Origin: Candidatus Porisulfidus sp. TsSOB
Lineage (GTDB): Bacteria; Pseudomonadota; Gammaproteobacteria; Poriferisulfidales; Poriferisulfidaceae
DNA length: 64,000 bases
Reading direction: 5' to 3'
NCBI GenBank assembly: GCA_002631715.1
Contig: MRSX01000003.1
Span: 297,286-361,285, forward strand
Shown here: positions 8,389 through 15,736 of the stretch, piece after piece
Layout: each line of letters opens with the position of its first letter
Position numbering within the stretch: position 1 is the first letter of the stretch
Made by a program: the position numbers and the translations under genes
The notes under the pieces: model-generated
Told to the model about the DNA's origin: nothing
What the model saw: only the letters and a program-made list of their open reading frames with translations
Database searches by the model: none

Positions 8389-9756
8389 ATGAGCACGTCT
8401 TCCTCCGACGCTTCGCAACACGGCCTCTGGTCGAAACGCACCGCGTTCATGTTCGCCGCCATCGGTTCGGCGGTGGGATTGGGCAACATCTGGAAGTTCC
8501 CCTACATGACGGGGGAGAACGGGGGAGCCGCATTCGTCTTGGTGTATCTCGCCTGCGTAGTTCTGATCGGCCTGCCGATCATGATGGCGGAGATCGTGTT
8601 GGGCCGGCGGGGCCGCCACAGCCCGGTTCATACTATGCGCCGCTTGGCGGAGCAGGATGGTCATTCGACCAACTGGCAGGCCATCGGCTGGCTCGGCATG
8701 CTGGCCGGGGTGATGATCCTGTCGTTCTACGTGGTGATCTCGGGCTGGACTGCAGCCTACCTGATGGACAGCCTGTTCAACACCTTCCAAGGGTTTGATC
8801 AGGCTTCTGCCGAAGGCCACTTCAACCGGTTGGTAGACAGCCCTTGGCGGTTGCTCGCCTGGCATACCCTGATGGTCGTGCTGGTTGCTTGGGTCATCCT
8901 GCGCGGCGTCAACCGGGGCATCGAACAGGCCACGACCGTCCTCATCCCCTCGCTCTTCGCGTTGTTGCTGCTGCTAGTTGGCTACGCGGCACTTTACGGG
9001 GACTTCGGAAGAGGGCTCACTTACATGTTTGCGTTCGATTATGCGCAAATCACGCCGGAGGTCGCACTCAAGGCGATGGGCCAGGCGTTTTTCTCTCTGA
9101 GCATCGGCATGGGCGCGATCATGGTCTACGGTGCCTACCTGCCGCGCCAGTTCTCCATCCCGGAAGCGGCCGGCGTCGTCGTGACCGCGGACGTGCTGGT
9201 CGCGATTCTAATGGGCGTCGCCCTGTTCCCGATCGTGTTTGCGAGCAGCATGGAACCGGGTGCCGGGCCGGGACTCATTTTCCAGACCCTCGTAATCGCG
9301 TTCGGGCAGATGCCCGGCGGTTGGTTGGTCGGCATCCTGTTTTTCGCACTCACTCTGATTGCGGCCTGGACCTCGGCAATTTCGCTTCTGGAACCGACCG
9401 TCTCCTGGCTTGTGGATTCGCGCGGGATGCGCCGGCGTACCGCGACCCTGGGCAGTTCGGCAGTGATCTGGGTCGTGGGATTGGGCACGGTGGTTTCGTT
9501 CAACGTCGGCAGCGATTGGACGCTATACGGGCGGAATTTCTTCGAGTGGATGGACTACCTGACCTCGAATGTCATGCTGCCGATTGGTGGCATCCTGATT
9601 GCAATCTACGCGGGCTGGATGGTCAAGCGTTCCGTACTTGAGGAACAGGCGGATCTGGGGAACGGGTTGCTGTTCAAGAGCTGGCTGTGGCTGGTGCGGT
9701 TGCTCGTCCCGACAGCGGTCTTCCTGATCCTGCTGCACGGCTTCGGGTGGGTCTGA
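8389..9756 (+). CDS. Sodium-dependent transporter, NSS/SNF family
   Basis: A 455-residue inner-membrane transporter with about 11-12 hydrophobic segments. TM1 carries the family signature AIGSAVGLGNIWKFPYM, with the unwound GLGN substrate site, followed by NGGAAFVLVYL. Family members are sodium symporters for amino acids such as tryptophan, tyrosine or leucine; the substrate is not evident. The length fits the bacterial LeuT/TnaT branch. The ATG sits 12 bases after a terminator T run and lacks a clear Shine-Dalgarno. The ratA gene follows after 12 bases. Confidence 0.92.
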   Translation: MSTSSSDASQHGLWSKRTAFMFAAIGSAVGLGNIWKFPYMTGENGGAAFVLVYLACVVLIGLPIMMAEIVLGRRGRHSPVHTMRRLAEQDGHSTNWQAIGWLGMLAGVMILSFYVVISGWTAAYLMDSLFNTFQGFDQASAEGHFNRLVDSPWRLLAWHTLMVVLVAWVILRGVNRGIEQATTVLIPSLFALLLLLVGYAALYGDFGRGLTYMFAFDYAQITPEVALKAMGQAFFSLSIGMGAIMVYGAYLPRQFSIPEAAGVVVTADVLVAILMGVALFPIVFASSMEPGAGPGLIFQTLVIAFGQMPGGWLVGILFFALTLIAAWTSAISLLEPTVSWLVDSRGMRRRTATLGSSAVIWVVGLGTVVSFNVGSDWTLYGRNFFEWMDYLTSNVMLPIGGILIAIYAGWMVKRSVLEEQADLGNGLLFKSWLWLVRLLVPTAVFLILLHGFGWV

Positions 9757-9768
9757 CCGGCTAACCCC

Positions 9769-10209
9769 GTGCACATACATCGCGAAGCCCGGGTGCCGTA
9801 TCCAGCGTCCCGGATGTACGATCTGGTCAACGACGTCGAATCCTATCCGAAATTCCTTCCGTGGTGCCCCCAGGCGGATGTGCTGAGCCGCGGAGAAGAC
9901 GAAGTAACAGCTAAGCTGACTCTGGCCCGAAGCGGCCTGCACACGTCGTTCACCACGCGGAACGCGCTGGTTCCGAACGAACGCGTCGACATGCATTTGC
10001 AGGACGGCCCGTTCCAGCACCTGCACGGAGTCTGGACGTTCACCGAGCAGCCGCACGGCTGCCGGGTCGCGCTGGACATGGAGTTCGAGGTCAAGGGGTC
10101 GCTCCGCTTCCTGCTGCTGCCGGTCGTCTTCGCCGAGGTGTGCAACCGGCTGGTGCAGTCGTTTGTCGCTGAAGCGCACAGACGTGCGCGGAGCGGGGAT
10201 GAAGATTGA
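9769..10209 (+). CDS. ratA: RatA / coenzyme Q-binding START-domain protein
   Basis: A 146-residue single-domain START/COQ10-like protein. VPYPASRMYDLVNDVESYPKFLPWC is the diagnostic N-terminal motif. E. coli RatA was described as blocking ribosome subunit association, while eukaryotic homologues bind coenzyme Q. The start is a GTG at 9769. It overlaps rnfH by 11 bases, as in most gammaproteobacteria. The usual upstream smpB is absent and replaced by the NSS transporter. Confidence 0.93.
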   Translation: MHIHREARVPYPASRMYDLVNDVESYPKFLPWCPQADVLSRGEDEVTAKLTLARSGLHTSFTTRNALVPNERVDMHLQDGPFQHLHGVWTFTEQPHGCRVALDMEFEVKGSLRFLLLPVVFAEVCNRLVQSFVAEAHRRARSGDED

Positions 10210-10483
10210 GGTCGTTGATGCGAGCGTGCCGCGTCCGGAGGCACAAACCCTGACGCTGCCGGAAGGGACGTGCGTGTCGGAGGCGTTGATTCGCTTCGGC
10301 TGGGCGGAGCCGGAAGAGGAAAAGGGCAAGTGGGGGTTCGGCGTGTTTGGACGCGAGGTTTCTGCTGACTACGTACTGCAGGAAGGCGATCGGCTCGAGA
10401 TTTGCCCGCCGTTGGAGATGTCGCCTCAGGAGGCGCGTCGCCGTCGGGCGGCAGCGGAGAAAGGACGAAAGGCGACGCGATAA
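10199..10483 (+). CDS. rnfH: RnfH (RatB) ubiquitin-like protein
   Basis: A 94-residue beta-grasp (ubiquitin-like) protein of the RnfH/UPF0125 family. It starts MKIEVVDASVP, continues with TLPEGTCVSEALIRFGW and GVFGREVSADYVLQEGDRLEICPPL, and ends in a basic tail (RRRRAAAEKGRK). The ATG at 10199 has a GAGCGGGG upstream; an earlier frame start at 10163 lies well inside ratA. The function is not established. It converges with bamE. Confidence 0.92.
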   Translation: MKIEVVDASVPRPEAQTLTLPEGTCVSEALIRFGWAEPEEEKGKWGFGVFGREVSADYVLQEGDRLEICPPLEMSPQEARRRRAAAEKGRKATR

Positions 10484-10517
10484 AATCAACCGCGTTCGGC
10501 TCTGTTGCTAGCTATGG

Positions 10518-11066
10518 TTAGTTTCGCGGAGTCTGTTCGGGTTCCGCAACGGCTTCATCCTCAAGCATCTCGGGGACTGGTGCATCAGGGCTCGGAACCT
10601 CGGCCTCACCTGTCTCTTCCACGGCAAGGGCATCGCCGGGTTCGAACCACTCGGCCTCGACGTCAATCTCACCGCCAGGTTCGATGCTTGCCACCTCGGG
10701 GTCGATTCGCACCAACCTGCGGACCTCCTTGAGCCGACCGCCCTTGAAATACAGGCTGACTACGTCCAATCGGGATTTCTCGCCGGTTTCTGTCGCTTCC
10801 ACGTAAAGTGGATAGTCCCAGCGGTTGGGATGAAATGCGTCCATGACCATGGGGGTTCCGAGCAGGAACAGCACCTGCTTGGCATCCATGTCGACGCGCA
10901 GGTTCCGGATGGATTCTTCCGTTAGGGTGTTGCCTTGTTGTATGGCAACTCGGTGCTGGCCCAGTTCGATGCCTTCCGGCAGCATGTATTCGCAACCTGC
11001 CGCCATCATGCAACTGCACAGCAACGTCAGGCGGGCGAGGCCCGTCCGGGCCGTAAAGATTTCCAT
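10518..11066 (-). CDS. bamE: BamE (SmpA/OmlA) lipoprotein of the BAM complex
   Basis: A 182-residue lipoprotein with a signal peptide ending in the lipobox MAAGC (cysteine 25). The SmpA/OmlA domain follows with GNTLTEESIRNLRVDMDAKQVLFLLGTP and FHPNRWDYPLYVE. It is an accessory subunit of the outer-membrane beta-barrel assembly machine. The last 50 or so residues form an acidic, proline-rich extension (EAEVPSPDAPVPEMLEDEA), making it longer than the 113-residue E. coli protein. It lies 16 bases downstream of recN on the same strand. Confidence 0.93.
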   Translation of the reverse strand: MEIFTARTGLARLTLLCSCMMAAGCEYMLPEGIELGQHRVAIQQGNTLTEESIRNLRVDMDAKQVLFLLGTPMVMDAFHPNRWDYPLYVEATETGEKSRLDVVSLYFKGGRLKEVRRLVRIDPEVASIEPGGEIDVEAEWFEPGDALAVEETGEAEVPSPDAPVPEMLEDEAVAEPEQTPRN

Positions 11067-11082
11067 GGCTGAATTCTAACAG

Positions 11083-12753
11083 TCAGGCACTGCCGTGACT
11101 GTGCTGAAGCAGCGCTTCGGCATGTTCGCGTGCCGTGCGGGTTTTCTCGACTCCTGAGAGCATGCGGGCGAGTTCTTCCACTCGGCCTTCCCGGTCGAGC
11201 AACGCGACTTCGGTTCGCACGCCGCCGTGCTTGCGCACGCAGTACTGGTGATGGGCCTGCACGGCGACCTGTGGCAGGTGCGTCACGCACAGCACTTGCA
11301 GGCGTTCAGCGAGTTGGGCCAATAACTGTCCAACGATCTCCGCGGCTCCGCCGCCGATGCCCGCGTCCACTTCGTCGAAGATCATGACCGGCGGCTCGTC
11401 GCCACTGGTCAGCGATTGCTGGATGGCGAGCGACAGGCGTGACAGTTCGCCACCCGAGGCAATTGCGCTGATCGGGCCCGGGTTCTGTCCGGGGCCGGTG
11501 GCCAGGCGATAGTCGATCTCATCCAGCCCGTTCGGTCCGAAAGTGCGTTGCGGATCATGACTTACTTCGATCCAGAATTCGCTGTGCGGCATGCCGAGTT
11601 GCTGCAGGATCTCGGTGACTTGCCCGGAGACGCGTTTGGCTGTTTTCGCACGGGCTTGATGCACCTTTTGAGCCAAGCCGAGATAGTCTTGTTCCAGTCG
11701 GGCGACCTCTTCGGCCAGCGCTTCGGCATCGTATTCCGGCGATTGCCATTGCTCCAGTTTTTCGTTCAGGCCCTGGGCTTGCTGCCACAGTTCCCTTGGC
11801 GCGACCTGGTGCTTGCGGGCCAGATCGTGGATGGCACCCAGGCGTTGCTCGACTTCGGCCAGGCTTTCGGGGTCCAGGTCTATTCGGTCCAGCGCCGCAC
11901 GCAGCAGCCCGACGGCTTCTTCCACACAGTTCATCGCCTGCGGCAGCAATTCCCGGGCCGGCTCCAGCTTCGGGTCGATTTGCGCCGCTTGCTCCAGCCG
12001 GTCCGCAGCGGCAGCCAGACGCGCGTATTCGGCATGTTCGTCGTGTTCGTACAAGGTGTTGATCAGCTCTTCGCAGAGCGCTTTCAGTTCGTCTGCACCG
12101 GCAAGCGTATGCTGCCGTGCATCCAGATCCTCGTACGTTCCGTCCTCGAGTCCCAGGGCGTTGAGTTCCTCGACTTGGAACTTCAGCAGGGACAAGGCTT
12201 GGGCATGGCGTTCGGCATCGCCGCTGAGCGCATCCAGCCGCGTCCGCATCTCGCTCCAGCGTTGGTAGCAATCGGCCAGTGCCGCCAGCGACTTGCCATG
12301 CTTGCAAGCGGCATCCAGGATGATTCGCTGCTGATCCCGGCGCAACAGGCGCTGGTGTTCCTGCTGGCCGTGGATTTCGATCAGTTGCTGACCGATCTCG
12401 CGCAGTGTCCCGGCCGAGGCGGGCGTATCGTTGATGTAGGCGCGAGAAGAGCCGCTTCGAGAAATAACGCGCCGCAACAGCAGTCCGTCGTCGAGATCGA
12501 ATTCATGCTGCTCCAGCCATGCGCGGGCTTCGGGCCGCGCGGTGGGGTCGCATTCCAGAGTGATTTCCGCCCGCTCGGCATCGCGGCGGATCAGGTTTTG
12601 GGTCGCGCGGTTGCCGAGCACGAGGCCGATGGCACCGACCAGGATAGACTTGCCGGCTCCAGTCTCTCCGCTGAAGACGCTCAAGCCCGGATGAAACTCC
12701 AGGTCCAGCTTCTCAATGACGGCCAGACCGCGGATCGTCAGGGCGCGCAGCAT
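11083..12753 (-). CDS. recN: DNA repair protein RecN
   Basis: A 556-residue SMC-like ATPase used in double-strand break repair. Walker A (SGETGAGKS) is near residues 29-37. The central region (about 150-370) is coiled-coil. The C-terminus has the ABC signature ASGGELSRLSLAIQ and Walker B MIFDEVDAGIGGG. Length equals the family norm. It lies 6 bases downstream of nadK and upstream of bamE, the usual order. Confidence 0.96.
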   Translation of the reverse strand: MLRALTIRGLAVIEKLDLEFHPGLSVFSGETGAGKSILVGAIGLVLGNRATQNLIRRDAERAEITLECDPTARPEARAWLEQHEFDLDDGLLLRRVISRSGSSRAYINDTPASAGTLREIGQQLIEIHGQQEHQRLLRRDQQRIILDAACKHGKSLAALADCYQRWSEMRTRLDALSGDAERHAQALSLLKFQVEELNALGLEDGTYEDLDARQHTLAGADELKALCEELINTLYEHDEHAEYARLAAAADRLEQAAQIDPKLEPARELLPQAMNCVEEAVGLLRAALDRIDLDPESLAEVEQRLGAIHDLARKHQVAPRELWQQAQGLNEKLEQWQSPEYDAEALAEEVARLEQDYLGLAQKVHQARAKTAKRVSGQVTEILQQLGMPHSEFWIEVSHDPQRTFGPNGLDEIDYRLATGPGQNPGPISAIASGGELSRLSLAIQQSLTSGDEPPVMIFDEVDAGIGGGAAEIVGQLLAQLAERLQVLCVTHLPQVAVQAHHQYCVRKHGGVRTEVALLDREGRVEELARMLSGVEKTRTAREHAEALLQHSHGSA

Positions 12754-12759
12754 CGGCGG

Positions 12760-13623
12760 CTACAGGTTCCAGGATAGCTTGCGCCGCAGAATTTCGTAGT
12801 AGTCGTGACCCTTGGGCTGGATCAGGTTCAACGGATAATCCTGCCGACGGATTCGAATGCGGTCGCCGACCGTCAATTCCTGGTTGGCCGCGCCGTCGAA
12901 CGACACCACCCCGCGACTTTCCGGGCGTCCGATCACTTCCAGTTCGATCTCGCTGTCCAGATCGACCACGATCGGACGGCTGCTCAGCATGTGCGGGCAG
13001 ATCGGTACCATCACCAGCACTTGCAGCGACGGATGCAGGATCGGACCGCCGCCGGACATGGCGTAGGCGGTGGAGCCGGTCGGCGTGGAGATGATCAGCC
13101 CGTCCGCGCGGAGTGCACTCAGCGGGCGTCCGCTTATCAAAGTCTGCAGCTCAATCATGTGCAGATCCCGGTAGCTGTGGATCACCACGTCGTTGAGCGC
13201 GTCCGAGACGCACAACTGCTCGTCGCCGCGCAGCACCTCGCCGACCAGTATCGAACGCTGGTCGATGTCGTATTCGCCATCCAGGATCGCACCCAGGACG
13301 CTTGGGATCTGTTCCGGGTAGATGTCCGCCAGGAAGCCCAGCCGGCCGCGGTTGACGCCACAGACTGGGACATTGCGCGGTGCCAAGTGGCGGACTGCTC
13401 GCAGCAACGTGCCGTCCCCCCCGACGACCACGCCGAGGTCGGCCTGTTCGGCCAGTTCTGGCAACTCCAGTCCCTCCGATGTTTCGAGCACGCGGGCGGT
13501 CTCTTCGTCCACCAGCAACTCGCACTTTTTCTTCTTGACCAGCCGGGCAACCCGCCGGATGGATTCCGCGGTGGTTTTTCGGCTGGGGCGGGAGATGATG
13601 CCGATGCGCCTGAATTCGGCCAT
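12760..13623 (-). CDS. nadK: NAD kinase
   Basis: A 287-residue ATP-NAD kinase that makes NADP. It contains the GGDGTLLRAVR catalytic motif near residue 73, the NRGRLGFLAD segment, and TPTGSTAYAMSGGGPI, which binds the nucleotide. The ATG at 13623 is followed by the expected IGIISRP start. On the minus strand, TACAAT upstream (about 13650) could be its -10, without a clear -35. hrcA, often next in this neighbourhood, is missing. Confidence 0.96.
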   Translation of the reverse strand: MAEFRRIGIISRPSRKTTAESIRRVARLVKKKKCELLVDEETARVLETSEGLELPELAEQADLGVVVGGDGTLLRAVRHLAPRNVPVCGVNRGRLGFLADIYPEQIPSVLGAILDGEYDIDQRSILVGEVLRGDEQLCVSDALNDVVIHSYRDLHMIELQTLISGRPLSALRADGLIISTPTGSTAYAMSGGGPILHPSLQVLVMVPICPHMLSSRPIVVDLDSEIELEVIGRPESRGVVSFDGAANQELTVGDRIRIRRQDYPLNLIQPKGHDYYEILRRKLSWNL

Positions 13624-13756
13624 CAGAAATTATCCGGTGATCGGTCGGAACGGTATTGTAAGCCCTGGATCAGAGATGTTTTGCAGAAAGATAGAGGAAA
13701 AGACCTTGGGCGAGATGCCTTACAAGGATGTTGCCCAAAAAATCTGCACCTTCCTT

Positions 13757-14002
13757 TTATTGCATTTCCGGTTTCGGGTAGCGGGAACAGCGTGGAGAGG
13801 TTTTGTCGTCAGTTGTAGTTTGTGGCAGAAGTTCTTTGGCTAAGGCAGAGAAATGGCGATGCAACGACTCAAGCGTGTCGAAGTCTTGGAAACGTCCTGC
13901 CTCAATGTCGGCGATGCCGGCCTCTGCAGCCTTGTACAGGGTTTGCGGGTAAGCCCGATGTCTTTTCTCTAGAGAAAAGCTCACTTGCTTTACTTTTGGC
14001 AC
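13757..14002 (-). CDS. Small antitoxin-like protein, 81 aa
   Basis: An 81-residue basic protein read from a GTG at 14002 (N-terminal residues PKVKQVSFSLEKRHRAYPQTLY). The middle, AAEAGIADIEAGRFQDFDT, resembles the C-terminal toxin-binding tails of ParD/RelB-type antitoxins, but no toxin gene is present. An 18-base perfect palindrome (13962-13979) lies just inside the gene. It is the last gene of an operon with the 46-residue gene, whose stop is 4 bases upstream. The frame is open upstream into the 46-residue gene, so the exact start is uncertain. Confidence 0.45.
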   Translation of the reverse strand: MPKVKQVSFSLEKRHRAYPQTLYKAAEAGIADIEAGRFQDFDTLESLHRHFSALAKELLPQTTTDDKTSPRCSRYPKPEMQ

Positions 14003-14006
14003 AACG

Positions 14007-14147
14007 TTAACCCGGTTTTTTTCCAGCGCTCCCTTGGTTCGGCGGGTTGGTTGGCGGACGTGTGACCGGATTTGTCTCAATAGGCTGATAGCCTCTTTGG
14101 AAATCTGGATACGGCGTGGGTGCGTTAGGCTTGCTTTCTTGGGCCAT
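14007..14147 (-). CDS. Small proline-rich protein, 46 aa, partner of DUF6338
   Basis: A 46-residue Pro/Gln/Asn-rich protein starting MAQESKPNAPTPYP and containing RGYQPIETNPV, ending GSAGKKPG. A strong GGAGGAAG Shine-Dalgarno (14161-14154) sits 6 bases before the ATG, which argues for real translation. The gene overlaps the end of the DUF6338 gene by 23 bases in another frame. From memory, short proteins with an RGYQP motif accompany DUF6338-type genes in other bacteria. No function is known to me. It is probably cytoplasmic and disordered. Confidence 0.65.
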   Translation of the reverse strand: MAQESKPNAPTPYPDFQRGYQPIETNPVTRPPTNPPNQGSAGKKPG

Positions 14148-14796
14148 TTGTGTCTTCCTCCGGGTTGAATGGCCAGAACTCAATCGTTTTAATCTTACCA
14201 GAGGTAATAAGAACTCCTGATCGGCCGCGTGGGGTCCAATTGTTTTTGTTGTCGATGTCGTAGAGGTATTGGATGTACATATCCCGCTCACCGGGGCTAG
14301 TGGATATGAACGAGTTGGATCCGAAAAAGCCTGCGAACTGTGTACCATCATTGAGGGTTACAAGCACCCATTGCGCTTTTCTGTCACCGAATTTCCAATC
14401 CCAGGCGGTAGGTATCGCGTGAACGAGGTTAATCCGAAGCAGCCGAAGGGCACTACGGAGAAGGTTTCTCTGTACGTTAAAGCCAAGGAAGAAACCTACT
14501 AGGGCAGGAACAACAAAAACGATCAACAACCAGTGTAGTGGTGAGCGGTCGCCAGATTCCTGTGACAGAACTGAATAGATCGCTGTCGTGGTTTTGCCAG
14601 ATTGCTCAGGAAGAAGCAGATCGACTAATGGCGTTATCAGGGCGTAATAAGCAATCGAAATGACTAGATAGAGTAATAGGGCCTCTGAACTAGGTCGATG
14701 TCGTCCGGTCATAAACTGCGATCGGATATACAGCATGATAAGGCCTGGCACAACGAGACCCAGAGCCAGATATGGATTTTCAAGAAATTTCGTCAT
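14125..14796 (-). CDS. DUF6338 family membrane protein
   Basis: A 223-residue protein with an N-terminal membrane segment (about residues 9-27), a second (about 40-62) and a third (about 87-108). A soluble C-terminal domain follows, with WVLVTLNDGTQFAGFFGSNSFIST and a SSGKIKTIEFW-like end. Short beta strands with a DGTQFAGFFG loop are characteristic of the DUF6338 family, which is often found in accessory regions and has no known function. It heads a three-gene operon inserted between nadK and grpE. Codon use and base composition are visibly more AT-rich than in the neighbouring recN and grpE. Confidence 0.75.
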   Translation of the reverse strand: MTKFLENPYLALGLVVPGLIMLYIRSQFMTGRHRPSSEALLLYLVISIAYYALITPLVDLLLPEQSGKTTTAIYSVLSQESGDRSPLHWLLIVFVVPALVGFFLGFNVQRNLLRSALRLLRINLVHAIPTAWDWKFGDRKAQWVLVTLNDGTQFAGFFGSNSFISTSPGERDMYIQYLYDIDNKNNWTPRGRSGVLITSGKIKTIEFWPFNPEEDTNGPRKQA

Positions 14797-14995
14797 TGAG
14801 AATACTTACTAATATGCTAAAGAGCCACGTATCGCTATGCGAAACTGCTCGCTTGACACCTTAACTGACCGGAGTCGCATCAGGTGATTGGATGTTCTTT
14901 TCGGTTTCACCTGTAAAACATTAGGGCGTAAATTTCTTTTTCAAGACCAAACCACTCGTTTACTATGTGTGACAATCATTCGGCGGCAGCGGCCC

Positions 14996-15025
14996 CTTGA
15001 ATCCGCGCGATTGCTCACCCATAAT
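14996..15025 (+). promoter_or_regulatory. Sigma-32 (heat-shock) type promoter of grpE-dnaK-dnaJ
   Basis: CTTGAA at 14996-15001, preceded by GCCC, and ACCCATAAT at 15017-15025 match the RpoH consensus (CTTGAAA, 13-17 bases, CCCCATNT). The spacing is about 14-15 bases. The predicted transcript begins about 20 bases before the grpE ATG. No CIRCE element is seen, consistent with the missing hrcA. Confidence 0.75.
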
Positions 15026-15052
15026 TAACGGCAATTCGCCGCTTCCAGCCTC

Positions 15053-15667
15053 ATGACACCCACCAAATCGAAAAAACCTTCGCCGAAGAAGGCGGCCAAG
15101 CCCGAGGAGCCGAAGTCCGAGGAGACTTCCCCGGATCAGCCCGAAGAAGAGTCGGAGGTCGAGAGCCTGCGCGAGGAAGTGCAGCAGCTCCAGGACACGC
15201 TGGCCCGGACGCAGGCGGAACTGGTGAACCTGCAGAAACGCCACGAGCGTGAACGCGAGGCGGCGGCGCGCTACCGCGTCGAGCCGTTGGCGCGTGAACT
15301 GCTGGAAATCCTGGATGCGATGGAGGAAGCCCAGGACGCGATGACGCGGGACGAGGGCGTCCCGGAGGCCGTGCGGGAAGGGCAGGCGTTGACCCTGCGG
15401 CACATGGCTAACATATTTGACAAGTTTTCAATAGAAGTGATTGATCCATCAGGAGAAATATTCGACCCAAATCTGCATGAAGCAGTGGCGATGCAGCCCT
15501 CCGGGGAATTCGCCCCCGGGAGCGTGATGGAAGTGTTCCGCAAGGGCTACCGGCTGCAGGATCGGCTGCTGCGCCCGGCCCGGGTGGTGGTGGCGTCGGA
15601 AGAACCGGGCGAAGCAAGTGAAGAGACCGGTTCCGGATCCGCGGACGAAACCGCAGATCCAACTTGA
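15053..15667 (+). CDS. grpE: Nucleotide exchange factor GrpE
   Basis: A 204-residue GrpE, the nucleotide exchange factor and thermosensor for DnaK. A Lys/Pro/Glu-rich disordered N-terminus (about residues 1-40) precedes the long coiled coil (EEVQQLQDTLARTQAELVNLQKR). The C-terminal beta domain has FDPNLHEAVAMQPSGEFAPG and the RLLRPARVVV ending. It is the first gene of the heat-shock operon. Confidence 0.96.
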   Translation: MTPTKSKKPSPKKAAKPEEPKSEETSPDQPEEESEVESLREEVQQLQDTLARTQAELVNLQKRHEREREAAARYRVEPLARELLEILDAMEEAQDAMTRDEGVPEAVREGQALTLRHMANIFDKFSIEVIDPSGEIFDPNLHEAVAMQPSGEFAPGSVMEVFRKGYRLQDRLLRPARVVVASEEPGEASEETGSGSADETADPT

Positions 15668-15736
15668 TTTTTCACCTATTAATCCGCATTTATGAACTAA
15701 CCGGCCGTGTCGGCCGATCTGGGAGAACAGAACCTC

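Noticed and set aside
11548..12777. 409-codon open frame antisense to recN
   Set aside because: It is opposite a full-length RecN with all motifs, and its translation shows no domain.
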